Source: Rostrohypoxylon terebratum
Lineage: Eukaryota; Ascomycota; Sordariomycetes; Xylariales; Hypoxylaceae
Direction: 5' to 3'
NCBI GenBank assembly: GCA_022497145.1
Contig: MU385884.1
Location: 186,001 to 250,000, forward strand
DNA: 64,000 nt
The notes below the pieces were generated by a model. It saw only the letters and a program-made list of their open reading frames with translations. It did not search any database and was not told the origin of the DNA. This document shows, in pieces, positions 1 through 11,075 of the stretch (the stretch's first letter is position 1; the number at the start of each line of letters is the position of its first letter). Position numbers and translations under genes: made by a program.

Positions 1-67
1 TCATATTACTAGCGAGTGCCGACGAGGCAAACGCCAACGAGGCTAGAGCAGCACCTTTGCAAACCAT
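1..67 (-). CDS. N-terminus of a secreted protein, cut by window edge
   Basis: A minus-strand ATG at 67 opens a reading frame that stays open to the window edge (22 residues). The visible start is MVCKGAALASLAFASSALAS, followed by Asn-Met. It shows a short N-terminus with one Lys, then a hydrophobic Ala/Leu/Phe stretch and small residues fitting a signal-peptidase site (A-L-A or S-A-L-A-S). This is what a secretory signal peptide looks like, so the gene probably encodes a secreted or wall protein. The mature part lies outside the window and no family can be named. The spacer to its right would hold its promoter. Confidence 0.5.
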   Translation of the reverse strand, partial: MVCKGAALASLAFASSALASNM

Positions 68-2589
68 TTTTGACGATAGCTTCTTCGCTAGATCGTTAGA
101 TATTATATGTATTTATATATATTGGAATAAAGTATTTTATCTTGTGAATGTGAATTAGCCGGCCGGCGGTCGAAGGGTATGTTGTATCTGTAAAGAGCGT
201 AGCGTATGGAACCTGTCCGTCTCGTAGCTGGTATTCAACTTCACCGTGAGCGGGGACTCGAACAGCGGCGATCAGATTAGAGATCTAACGACAGAGAAGA
301 GAAAGAGAAAGAAAAAGAGGGACCTGCCCGGTGGGAAGGAGAGGCGGTTATGTTTTGTTTTGTTTGGTTCGACCCAAGCTTGGAGAGGCGACGGGGAGAA
401 AGGAGAGGAGAGTAAGGAGAGTGACAGGATAATAGGATATCAGCTCGATATCTTAGAACAGATGCTATGAGACAAGGGGTGCCTACGAAGACACCCAAGA
501 CACCCCCCCCAAACCGATCAATAGCATGACGGTGGGTCGTCCAGCGATCTTGCTCGGGCGGCTTAGACAGATCAAGATGTTAGGCCTGGTGTGGAGCGGC
601 GTATGGTCAAACCCCCAATACCACCCATAGGAGATTAGAACCTAGAACCTAGAACACGAGGCGTCGTAGCCCATGTTCGTGATCATGCTCTCATACTACA
701 ACCTACGGTACACAGTACATCCTGTGACAACGAGTCTCATGGTTATGATACAGACGCTGGAACGAGGAGCTGAGGACTCGTAGACTCAGGAGTCAATGGC
801 GGTACCATGAAGAAGAAAAAACAATATTATGTACATTCGAAAAGAAAAGCCAAGACAAATATACTCCGTAGTAGCAAAATATAGTGGATATTTGTTGAAG
901 AATTGCATTCTGCCATACATGATGACGGCGCGAAGGCAGCCAATAGGAAACAAGAAATAGCTTAAGAGGCTTAGGAGTCAAGACTTCCTATTGGAGCTAC
1001 AAACAGTAGGTCATTGCTGATTGCCGAGACTTTCGTCATACAAAATTCGGTTAGACCGACAGGATGACAGGATAGCAGGATAGCTGCAGCGCTGGAAGTC
1101 CGACTGGACTGTGCCCGGCGAAGGAACCGAGACTATTTCCCAACAGCGCCTAATATCTACCTAAGTCTCTCTCTCTCTCTCTCTCTTTTTCTACCTTCTT
1201 TTCTAACATTGCTAGTTCTACCTGTCGACAAGACAACAGGATTGAGTTTGACGCTCGGATAATTCTAACATTTTTCGTGTCTGATCGTCTGACAATGCAA
1301 CGATGCGACGATACTGGAAAAGGAGAAGGTTTCGAAAAAACCGGACGCCAATGAGACAAAAATCGTGGCACTACGATGAAGTCAGCCAATCAATCTATTG
1401 TATTTCACGGTTTACTGGGGCTGGCCCAAGTCTGTGAAAACCCCTAATATGACCCCCTTCTACCCCCTCTACCCCCTGGGCCCTACTACGCAGTTAACAG
1501 CCCCCCTGTCGACTCATCCTAGACCGCATCTTGACTCTTGAGCCTCGAAATCTCCAGTTCCCCTGCTCTTTTTGTTACAGCCAAGAATCAGACTTCGACT
1601 TTTATCCTGGCAACGCTTCATCGAGCCCTATCAAACAGCATCACTCGTCAGAGTTTACGTGTAGCCTAATGCGAGACCTTGTCATCTCTTTCATATCTAC
1701 TATGTAATAAGATAATACGAAAGAAGACTACAAAGAAGAAAGAAAAAAGATTTATTATTTACATAGTAGTATGTCAGCTTGCAGGTTGGTTATATCCTGA
1801 AGAGGTGTCATGCTAGAACACGGGTTTAGAAAAAAAAAAAAACAATAATACTCAGTAACGCAGCACAGCTAATACCCGTGAACGTGCACAGGAGATCTCC
1901 TCGGAATATTTCAACTCCCAGTATCCCAAATTTGAGCTTCCCAAATTATTTGAATTTACGGACATGCACCGATCAAAAAGCAGAGATCTTTTTCGGGACG
2001 CGATGGAATTACTCAGCCGCGACGCGCTCGTCCTTTAATCCTCCTTCTCGAATAAAACGACGTTTCTTCGTACCGCACGCCAATTCTCATCTTCTAAAAA
2101 AGAACACGCAATCAAGTCTAACGGCATCGAATTTACGATCCAGTCTCTCCGCCACGCTAAATCAAGAAGGTATACCAGGTAATTAATTGACATGATCAAG
2201 ATTTGCCTGCAGTGTCTGAATCTCCAAAACGAAGCTAGGATCGAGGTCATAAATAAATACTTTCTAAGCGACTAGGTGCTGTGTCCGCGCCGATGCTGGT
2301 TAGACGGGGTTCTGCGGGCTTTGCTCTAGGGCGCATTCTGTCCATGTAGAGACTGACGACAGAGAGCGATGAACGAGTCAACTGATATCCATATTTCAGT
2401 GACTCATAGCAACCGCACCAAGTTCTATTAGGTAAATATGTCAAAATAAGGGCGTTGACGCGACCTACGTAAAATGGTAATATAAAGTCAGGTTCGTATC
2501 GTGTGCATCCATCCATCCAATAGAGCGCCAAGGTGAATCAATAGATCCATCCAGCCACAGCGTCAAAAAAGAAAAAAGAAAAAGAAAAA
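68..2589. other. intergenic spacer, no gene recognised
   Basis: This is the presumed shared promoter region of the left-edge secreted-protein gene and the isochorismatase-like gene. It holds a (TC)n microsatellite at 1166-1186, a C-rich stretch near 1440-1510 and several A-runs. Open frames here (for example 1878-2186 on plus) show no domain, no good start context and no partner exon. Confidence 0.6.
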
Positions 2590-3279
2590 ATGAAGTCCGT
2601 AAACACCGCCAAAACAGCGCTGATCATCATCGATATCCAAAATGGCTTCTTCCACCCGACATATTGGGGCCCTAGCCGCAGCACGCCGGATTTCGAGCAT
2701 AACGTGGCACTCTTGCTAGAGGCAGCTCGGGCACATAACAAAAAACAGGATGAGTGCGAGGGCGAGGGCAAGGGCGCAGGAGGCACAACAAACGCCGTGG
2801 TCGTCTGCCACGTCCACCACCACAGCACCGAGCCGAACTCACCTCTGCGCCCCGGCGCCCAGGTCGAAGTAGACGGCCGGCTCGTCGAGGGATCGCAGCC
2901 CCAGACGCTCGCGCAGCCGCAGCAGCACGAGCACGAGCCGCGCTTCGTCAAGAACGTGCACTCGTCCTTCGTCGGCACCGGGCTCGAAGCGTATCTCAGA
3001 GACCGAGGGGTCCGACAACTCGTCCTCGCCGGCCTGACTACGGACCACTGCGTAAGCACGACGACGCGCTTCGCGTACGATCTCGGCGTCGTCTCCGTCG
3101 CCGGTCCGGACGGCGAAATAGACGAGGGCGATATCGTCGTCGCCGGCGACGCGTGCGCTACCTTTGCCAAGGGAGACTTCGACGCCGAGACCGTGCACAA
3201 GGTGCATCTTGCGAGTTTAAAAGGGGAGTTTGCACAGGTCGAGAAGACGCAGGATATCCTGCGCATCTTGTTCGGGTGA
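2590..3279 (+). CDS. isochorismatase-like cysteine hydrolase
   Basis: Single-exon 229-aa protein of the isochorismatase-like hydrolase superfamily, which hydrolyses small amides, nicotinamide-type substrates or isochorismate through a Cys nucleophile. The catalytic triad is visible: Asp15 in LIIIDIQNGFF, Lys121 in RFVKNVHSSF, and Cys154 in LAGLTTDHCVSTT with the usual preceding Thr-Asp. Two inserts, a Glu/Gly-rich one at residues 54-66 and a Gln/His-rich one at 103-115, make it slightly longer than the usual 180-200 aa. The interior is GC-rich, so long shadow frames occur in other phases. The start is the first Met, 13 residues before the beta-strand carrying Asp15. The substrate cannot be read from the sequence. 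It stands alone, with no sign of co-regulation with its neighbours. Confidence 0.85.
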   Translation: MKSVNTAKTALIIIDIQNGFFHPTYWGPSRSTPDFEHNVALLLEAARAHNKKQDECEGEGKGAGGTTNAVVVCHVHHHSTEPNSPLRPGAQVEVDGRLVEGSQPQTLAQPQQHEHEPRFVKNVHSSFVGTGLEAYLRDRGVRQLVLAGLTTDHCVSTTTRFAYDLGVVSVAGPDGEIDEGDIVVAGDACATFAKGDFDAETVHKVHLASLKGEFAQVEKTQDILRILFG

Positions 3280-3692
3280 TCTTATCCATCCATTAATTGA
3301 AAACTCGGGTTTCTACTATTCATGGTTACCTAGGTCCTAGGTCCTAGGTAGGTACATATTCTAGATATCTGTGTCCATACGCGCTCCACTCAAACCAGTC
3401 GGCCCAGAACGACTCCAAAGTTGATATCCTGCCAAGATACTATCCGATATGACACGAAACATATGGCACATATGACACGTGTTTCTAACTCAACCATGTG
3501 TTGACTAGAGTTGCCAGTACGCCCCAACGTAATAATGATGGTACGTGTTTCAAGATGCAGTTCGCGAGATGGGTATAACAAAATAGATAAAGGAAAGACC
3601 ATAGATAATATCATATGTTCAGGAAGATGCAAATGGCTCAGGTAGGGAAGATACAACCAAGCGAGAACCCGACTGTCGTGATCCTCGGCACT
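3280..3692. other. tail-to-tail spacer
   Basis: Spacer between the convergent hydrolase and glycosyltransferase genes, presumably their 3' ends. It contains a clear CCTAGGT heptamer array at about 3329-3352 (see the findings). Confidence 0.6.
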
Positions 3693-5207
3693 CTATCCCC
3701 GAGTGATGAACTTAAGCCAAGAAGAGGCTCGCGGCGCGTGAGTCTTGATCAAATGCCCAGCATCTGCGAAAACGAGATAGCTACCGACAACCATCCAGAA
3801 CGAGAAGATGATCGACAAGGCCCATGCCAGCTTCGCCTTCACGATCTGCGGGAGGAGGAAATGTCGTACGGGGCTGCTCAAAAGCAGCCATCCGATGATA
3901 GGATACTGCGTCGCCGGGGGATCGTTCTCCTTGTTCTGTTCGAACTGCTCGATCGTATCGAGCATCTGCCAGGCCGCCTTGTTGCTGACCCTTTCCCAAG
4001 TGGCCTCGCAAGCAAACGTGCGAGCCGCCTGGGCAAATTGTTCGCGGGTTGCCGTCTCGTAGCCGAGCTTTAGCACCTTCTGCACAAAGTCGTCCAAGTC
4101 GTCGGGTCGCACAAGGTATCCCGTTTTCCCGTGTTCGACGATATCGCTCGGTCCGCCTTCGTCTCGCGCGATGACCGGAACACCGCTCGCCATCGCCTCT
4201 AACACTACGAGCCCGAACGTTTCGGTGATGGAGCAGTGGAGAAAGAGATCAGCTGACGCGTAGTGCGTCATCAGCTCCTCGCCGATCTTGAATCCGGGGA
4301 ATATCACTTTGTCCTTCTCCTGGAGCGGCTTGAACATATCCTTGACTTCTTGCTCGACCACCGGGTTACGGTTCCCGCCGACGATGACGAGCTTGAACTC
4401 CATTCCCCTGTTATCCAGTTCCTTTGCCACCTCTGCGAGGAACGCAAACCCTTTCTCACCCGCTAACCGCGAGCAGGTGAATAAAATGGGTTCCCCGTTG
4501 GGCGCCCACTTTTTCCTCAACTGCTCGCTTCTCCTGGCCGGACTGAATCCTTTGGTTTCAACTCCTCGTCTTAACACCTCCATCTTATCTTCCGGCACGT
4601 TGACTGACGTTAGATACGATTTGACAAATGTGCTGGGGTAAAATATAGTCTTAACCGAAGTGTCGCGGAAAAGGTAACCCTGTACAACGCCGAAGACCTG
4701 GTTGGCGATATCGCCAAGCGGCCAGGGGAACAGGAGAGAGCAGTACCCCGCGAGGTCTGTCTGGAAGTTGCAGATGAGAGGAACTTGCAACTCCTTCGTG
4801 TATTGCCGTAACTGAAGCATCACTTGAAAGCCCAGAGATGCGGGACTAGCTAGGTAGATGAGATCTGGTGGTCCGCCAAACGTACGCTTATACAACTCCG
4901 AAAGCCGCACGGGATAGGCCACCGAAAGTTCGGGGTTGAAGGGCAACGGGTACCCGGTCAGGCGCACTTCCTCACAGTAAACCGTACTACCGGCGGGAGA
5001 GCTGATGGGGTTGAAGGTGTTCACCTTGGTATGGTTATAAGGCGCGACCACGGCTACGAGAGCGCCGTTGGATCGTAGCTGGTCTACTAACATCTTGGTG
5101 GTGCGCGATACGCCGTTGACGGGGCCAAGGCTCTCCGTGCATAGCAGAATGCGCTTCCCGCGCAGACCGGGCGGGAAGACGTTAAGATCGCGAGTTCTCT
5201 CGGCCAT
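3693..5207 (-). CDS. GT4 family glycosyltransferase with C-terminal membrane anchor
   Basis: Intronless 504-aa retaining glycosyltransferase of the GT-B fold. The N-terminal acceptor domain opens with KRILLCTESLGPVNGVSRTT (glycine-rich loop, residues 18-37). The donor domain has the GT4 E-x7-E pair (Glu329 and Glu337 in ITETFGLVVLEAMASG) followed by GVPVIARDEGGPSDIV. The body resembles the plant and cyanobacterial SQD2-type enzymes that move a sugar from UDP to diacylglycerol. Beyond the usual GT4 end there is one strong hydrophobic segment at about residues 459-480, which suggests a tail anchor in an internal membrane. The acceptor is unknown; a lipid is an inference from the SQD2 resemblance and the anchor. 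It is transcribed away from the UDP-glucose 6-dehydrogenase gene, so UDP-glucuronate is a plausible donor. Alternatives are a mannosyl- or galactosyltransferase. Confidence 0.85.
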   Translation of the reverse strand: MAERTRDLNVFPPGLRGKRILLCTESLGPVNGVSRTTKMLVDQLRSNGALVAVVAPYNHTKVNTFNPISSPAGSTVYCEEVRLTGYPLPFNPELSVAYPVRLSELYKRTFGGPPDLIYLASPASLGFQVMLQLRQYTKELQVPLICNFQTDLAGYCSLLFPWPLGDIANQVFGVVQGYLFRDTSVKTIFYPSTFVKSYLTSVNVPEDKMEVLRRGVETKGFSPARRSEQLRKKWAPNGEPILFTCSRLAGEKGFAFLAEVAKELDNRGMEFKLVIVGGNRNPVVEQEVKDMFKPLQEKDKVIFPGFKIGEELMTHYASADLFLHCSITETFGLVVLEAMASGVPVIARDEGGPSDIVEHGKTGYLVRPDDLDDFVQKVLKLGYETATREQFAQAARTFACEATWERVSNKAAWQMLDTIEQFEQNKENDPPATQYPIIGWLLLSSPVRHFLLPQIVKAKLAWALSIIFSFWMVVGSYLVFADAGHLIKTHAPRASSWLKFITRG

Positions 5208-6480
5208 CGCTAACTCCTTAGCTCTGTCTCGAATTTAACTCGAATGTCTAGTATCAGTATGATTTGTTCCTTATTGGATGGGTAGATATTTTTAGTATCT
5301 GACGAAGCTTATGTTTGAGCTTCCGGACTTATTATGAGTATTCGATGTAGGAGTTGGCAACGATATACTCACATGCTTATTATAGCATCTGTATATATGA
5401 AAAGAGTAGAAAAATACTCTTCAATAACATAGGAAAGTAAAAAAAGTACAACGGAAAGGAGAACAGCAGGAAAAAGCACTAGTAGTTGAGGGGAATATGT
5501 AGGAGTTAGAGTCTTAGGTAGGTAGAATAGGCGGTGCGGGATGTAAAATGTAAAAGGTGTATAACAGGAAAGGTGTGTTGGTTAACCAGGGTCAACGGCA
5601 GCGAACCAAAGACAAAGGGCAACGTGAAATATTCCCGTGATACTAACGGCCCTGGGATAAGATCCAAGATCTATCATGGATGAATTTATGGCGAGAGCTA
5701 GAGCTTAGGTTAGGTAGTAGTTAAGAAGAGGTGGGTAGAATTTGTCTAATTTGTCTAGTCAGCCACAGGTGCGTATAACTTCGTCGTGACTAGTAGAAGT
5801 CTCGAATACAGTCGCTGGCGGTCTAATAACCGGGCTCACGGGGCTGATCCATGGTTGCGACGGTATGGTAAATTCGAGTCATCTATGATCTTCATCTTTT
5901 CCTCTCGGAGAGACCACAAGACCAATAATACTATCCCAAGTCACGCACATCCAACCACGAACCACGAACCACGTATGTGCGGTGGCTTAGATTTGGTGGA
6001 ATAGGATGTATGATGTATGATGTATAGGATAAAAGATATAAGATTATTATCGTTATATTTGTTTTTGTTATTGGAGGAAATATTTCTCGCAACATTGGAG
6101 GCGCACAAGTTGAAGCTAAGAAAAACTTGGAAGTCCGTAAATCGCAACTCAAATAAAAGTTGTAACTTCCAAGTTGTAAGTGATGATAATGAACCACGAA
6201 CCTATCGGTACTTCAGCTCGAACCCTGAGTCCCTGACAGTACTACCTAGTAGGTACTACATACCTAGTAAACTCTACCTAGTACCTAGCGCAGAGATCTC
6301 CTTGGATCTTTCCTTCCTTCCTTTTATTTACTCTTTTTAGCTTTCCGTTCCTTCTTCACGAGAGAAGTGATCCAATGACAAGCTCAGGTGGCAGCACACA
6401 CGAAGAAATGGAAGGACCAATCAAGTTCCTCGTCATCGGCACATTTTCCTGACGGGAACTTTCCAGGAATAAATTTCCAG

Positions 6481-6566
6481 ATCCACATCCACCACATCCA
6501 CCATATCCACCGTAGGAACCCACCAAATTCACCAAATCGCCCACATCGCCCACATCGCCCACATCG
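6481..6566. repeat. 9-bp tandem repeat tract
   Basis: Degenerate copies of a CATCCAC-type unit are followed by three exact copies of CGCCCACAT (6538-6564). The His- or Gly/Trp-rich open frames across this tract are products of the repeat. Confidence 0.85.
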
Positions 6567-7946
6567 TACATCGACAAGATGCAAGAGAAATCCGGGGTCC
6601 AACGAAGAAGCCTTGACTGGACATTCCCTTGCAAGTAGTAGGTACAGTTTATACCTACATATACTAGCATACTAGTATGTACTAATGGGTACCTAGTAGG
6701 TAATAACCAGTATCGCGCTGAAGTGATTGGCGGTTATTGGGTTCGATGGGTTCGATGCTCGTCCAAGATACTCAAGATATCGTCACCCAGGCAAAACGTC
6801 ACATGCCATGCGCAGTTCGGGTTGAACACACCCTGGCCATCCAGATCATCCAGATTATCCCAGAGCATCCAAGGACCAAGGTTGCTAGATGGTTACTACC
6901 TATACATAGTACCTACCTACCTAGTTACCACTGGTATCTGAGGTTATCCGGATTGGCGCAACTGCCTAGTCAGCCAATGCCTTGTCAATGTACGAATTAG
7001 CATCCTTCATTCCCCCCTCGTGTGTTTGGTATGCTTATCTGTTGGCTATCTATTCGCGAAAAGCCACTTTGCGCTACCGTCATTAGAGTAACCTTTTCTT
7101 TTTTTTCCCTCTCATCTTTTTCTTTCTATTGTTACACTTTTGTCTCCAGGTGTGAAGAGGAGAAGTTCTCAGTTCGCTATACAATTACTATGTTCGAGCT
7201 TACCTTACTTACTCATTACGAGCACCTAAGAAAAAAGGTACTTAGAGCACTGTTTGCATACGGTGATCATCCGATATAGCACCCATGGATACTATTACAG
7301 TTACGCCGAGCCGCGATATTCATTGTTTAAGTAAGTGGTCAGATATCTTGCAATACTTTAAAGTGTTTACTAACACATACAGAATTTATTATTAGATGGG
7401 TATCTCTCAAGTAACTTTTCGTCTCGTCTGCTTCAAGTGCCAGCGATAGCTACTACATGTACTAGGTGGATGTTTACCTCTTTACCTAGCAGTACCTATT
7501 TACCTATACGCTCAGCTGTATTCACATAAGTAGCAGGCTATCAGCATACTTTTATATACTATGTGAAACTATAGCAAGTCACCATATCCTTAGCCGCGAG
7601 GTCGTGGGAAGTCTCCCACGTAGATTCCCCATCTCCATCCTCATCCTCATCCTTATCCCCATTCCCAACTCCCACCCCCATCCTTTCCCCCGTTGTGGAT
7701 AGGGAGGCAGGTACCTTACATATCCATGGGTAAAGGTTATCGTCTGGGCTGCGACCCAACCTTCGATGGATCTCGCGCAAACCCATCTGGGTCCCAGTGG
7801 GACATTCTATGCAAGTTTGCTTCCATGCTGCCCAAGTACCACCGTTATCGCAGCTATAATCGTGTAAACAATACCTACCGAGCATACCTATTCCGGTAGA
7901 CAAGTAGGTATCCATGAATCCAAGTAGTATACCTCAAAAACACTTA

Positions 7947-8001
7947 CTACTACTAGGTAGGTAGGCAGGTATACGACTCGACATGGACTACCTAGTAGTA
8001 G
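7947..8001. repeat. 14-bp perfect inverted repeat
   Basis: The left arm CTACTACTAGGTAG (7947-7960) is perfectly matched by CTACCTAGTAGTAG (7988-8001), leaving a 27-nt loop. It could form a hairpin or a paired binding site. It lies about 0.9 kb upstream of the dehydrogenase start codon. Confidence 0.8.
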
Positions 8002-8918
8002 GTAAAGAGCACAGTACCAGTTCGCGTGGCATCTGTACCGTTCGCTAAACATTATGCTCGCTTGTATGGGATGCCACTTGACATACCTATAGCCCGCTGA
8101 GACCTGGATTTCCCTGGATTTCCTATATGTCTTTGCCCCCCCCTTCCCCCTTCCTATCCACCCCGATCCGACACAAGCTCGGCTCGTGGTACAAGTTTGA
8201 GCAGAACACTGGCTCCGCGTCTATAGTCCGCCACCTGCGCATGTAACAAGGGTTCCGGTAGACGTTCTACGCGATCGCACATCATTTACTAGCCTGGGTC
8301 ATATATATCCTCCATGTACCTTGTTCTTCCCCCCAGGAGGCTAGCTTCTTAGACGCCGCATGTGTCTTTTGTGGTCAAGTGGCGTTCTAGTTGTACCCGA
8401 CTCTCGACGTTGTCGAGCTTAACCTTGACCTGATTCATTCTTATCTACAGGACCCCCTTCTCTCGAATTCATCTTTCCTGTTCACCTAGGCTAGACTTAC
8501 CTCTTTTCATCATTTTTTTTTCAGCTTCTCACGGCTTTTCACAGCTTCTCACTGCACATCATTACTCCTCAAGTAAGCAGTCACGCACCTCACGTTCCCA
8601 GCTATCAGCTACTTTTATACTATTATCTTACGTGACTAGATAATTACGAGCTGCGAACTTAGATTACGACCTACCTGGTATTTACTACCTACCGCGTCAG
8701 ACGGGCGACTTACTCGCATGTCTACTTTTAAGAATAGCTTTAAAGACGCCGTGGCTGTTGATTTCTTGAGTTCCCACCACCATAGAACGCAAGTTTTGAA
8801 GACACGTAAAGGCCGTCTTGTAGCTTCGATAGTCGATCTCAGGTCCAGAATTTCTGGCCTGTCGCCTTTTAAAGAACAGACTCAACCCATTCCAAGTACC
8901 AAGCCTTACTTAGCTACC

Positions 8919-11075
8919 ATGGGTTCTGTTCAAGCAACCGCTATTGAACCTGAAGAGGTCATTGCCTATGTTGACGGCGCCTCGACAGCTCCGACCACGC
9001 CCGACGAGGGCTCATCTTCTAGTCCTTTACTCGCCGCGGAATTGAGCGCAGACCTTGAACGCGCCGGTCTTCCGAGGGTGTTAAATTCCGCCATGGCAGA
9101 CTTGTCACGTCCTATCTTAAACGTATGTTGTGTGGGCGCTGGTTATGTTGGTAAGTTGTCCTGTCCCCCCAAGCACTGCGCCCTTCTCGAATTTTGCGCA
9201 TTGCGATTCCTGCATAATATTTTGTGCTTCGAGACTGAACCAAAACATAGGCGGACCAACTGCTGCGGTTATTGCCTTACAAAACCCTCATCTTCGTGTT
9301 ACCGTTGTCGACAAGAATGAGAACCGAATCCGAAGATGGAACTCCGCACATTTGCCCATTTACGAGCCCGGTCTAGGAGAAATTGTGCGCATTGCTCGCG
9401 ACGGATCCAGGAAATGTTCTTTTTTTAACCAGGCGGATGAGGGCAAGCAGGTGCGCGACTGCGACCAACAGCATCATGCCAGCTGGACAGTCTTGCCGGA
9501 GAGACAACCAAACTTGTTCTTTTCAACCCAAGTAGCGCAGACCATTGCTGAGGCAGACATCGTTCTCATCGCGGTCAACACGCCGACAAAAACGCGAGGT
9601 GCTGGAGCGGGAAGTGCTACTGATATGACAGCTTTTGAAGCCGTCACTAGCGAGGTTGCGCAACATGCTCGACCGGGAACCATCATCGTAGAAAAATCAA
9701 CCGTTCCCTGTAGGACAGCTGACCTGGTTCGGAGAACTGTAAGATATAGTTTATCAATAATTAATTCGATGGGTTGTGGACTTTAGCTTGCTAATCATCT
9801 TGATAGATGGCGGTTCACCGTCCGAACGTCCACTTCGAAATCCTATCAAACCCGGAATTCCTAGCTGCGGGTACAGCGATGAAAGACCTCCTGTTTCCGG
9901 ATCGTGTACTAATTGGGTCTTCGATGACGGCGTCTGGCCGGTGGGCAGCTGAGGCCCTAGCAGATGTTTATGCGTCGTGGGTTCCACGAGAACGCATTAT
10001 CACTACTAACGTTTACTCCTCGGAGCTTGCTAAGCTCGTGGCTAATTCTATGTTGGCGCAGCGAATTAGCAGCATCAACTCGATATCCGCGATCTGTGAG
10101 AAGACTGGAGCTAATGTCGACGAGATCGCGACGTCTATCGGCTACGACCCCCGAATCGGGGATAAGTTCTTAAAAGCGGGTATCGGTTTTGGCGGGAGTT
10201 GCTTCAAGAAGGATATCCTCAGTCTAGTCTACCTAGCTGAATCTCTCGGCCTCGAAGAAGTGGGCGAGTACTGGCGACAGGTGGTTAAGATGAACGAATA
10301 CCAACGCGATCGATTTTCGAGGCGAGTGATCAGTTGTCTGAATAACACGTTAGTGGGCAAGAAGATCACCCTTCTAGGATATGCATTCAAGGCCAACACT
10401 TCTGATACGAGAGAATCGCCGGCGCTCGAGGTTGTCAAGACTCTTCTGGAAGAAGGACCCAGAGAAATTGCTATTTTCGACCCGTGCTGCAACCCTGTGG
10501 TTGTTAGGACTGAGATTAAGGAACTTCTCAGAGGGAAAGCTGCACTCAAAGAAGACGGCGGTCCGATCGAAGTTTACTCGAGTCCTTACGCCGCTTGCGA
10601 TGGTAGTCATGCCATTCTTATCACGACCGAGTTCGACGAATTCCGAACCACGCCAACGAAGCACTTGAGCAAGAGGTCTTCTGTAAAGGTAAAACCTGTC
10701 GTCCAGGTAGAAAAGAAGGGGGAAACCGATCCTCGGCCCATCAGGGACCCGAAAGCGCCATCGGAGACCGATATACTTAGGCTTCACAAATACCTCGTCA
10801 ACACTTGTCCTTCAGTACCTGATAACGACCCTTTGCAACGCTATAAGCCAGAGCCTAGTTGTGAAGACGATTGTCCCGACTGCGGCCTCATAAAGACCAG
10901 CGGCTACTCGACGGCCGGTAACGCTGGCGAGGACCGACCTAAGGAGAGGCTTGATTGGAGCAAGATTGCTTTCAATATGAACAAGCCGAAATGGCTATTT
11001 GACGGCAAGGGCATCGTCGACGCAGACCAGCTTACCACGTTATACGGCATTAAAGTAGAGAGCATTGGGCGTTAG
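8919..11075 (+). CDS. UGDH: UDP-glucose 6-dehydrogenase (3 exons)
   Basis: NAD-dependent oxidation of UDP-glucose to UDP-glucuronate in the cytosol. Exons are 8919-9150, 9251-9738 and 9807-11075; the introns (100 and 68 bp) have GTAAGT and GTAAGA donors, and the joins keep frame, giving 662 aa. The Rossmann loop CCVGAGYVGGPTA spans the first junction (residues 70-82). PIYEPGL follows, then VNTPTK and EKSTVPCRTAD. The central helix carries SSELAKLVANSMLAQRISSIN. The catalytic Cys372 sits in GFGGSCFKKD, and the C-terminal UDP-binding part has YAFKANTSDTRESPA. The start ATG at 8919 lies in ACCATGG, the best context; an in-frame ATG at 8718 would add 67 residues without similarity to the family. 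The protein has a long low-complexity tail insert (about residues 460-560) before its conserved end, as is common in fungal members. Confidence 0.93.

Larger units (their letters stand above)
5208..8918. other. 3.7-kb divergent spacer between GT4 and UGDH genes
   Basis: This is the head-to-head promoter region for the glycosyltransferase (minus) and UDP-glucose dehydrogenase (plus). It holds a 9-bp tandem array near 6538-6566, a 14-bp perfect inverted repeat at 7947-8001 and many TAGGTA/CCTAGG-type motifs. Pyrimidine-rich tracts at about 8505-8565 are typical of a fungal transcription start region for the plus-strand gene. No protein domain was recognised in any frame. Confidence 0.6.

Noticed and set aside
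2754..3296. Long Arg-rich plus-strand frame and a 122-codon minus-strand frame over the isochorismatase gene
   Set aside because: Shadows of the GC-rich coding sequence; no domain, and the real frame carries the catalytic triad.
6388..6675. His/Pro-rich or Gly/Trp-rich small proteins
   Set aside because: Produced by the 9-bp tandem repeat; no start context or homology.
6735..6770. GGTTCGAT-type string resembling a tRNA B box
   Set aside because: No A box, no acceptor stem; no tRNA gene with both boxes was recognised by eye anywhere in the window.
7559..7915. 118-codon minus-strand frame with six Cys
   Set aside because: Considered as a small secreted protein, but it has no signal peptide, and the C-terminal Gly/Asp run comes from a CATCCT repeat.
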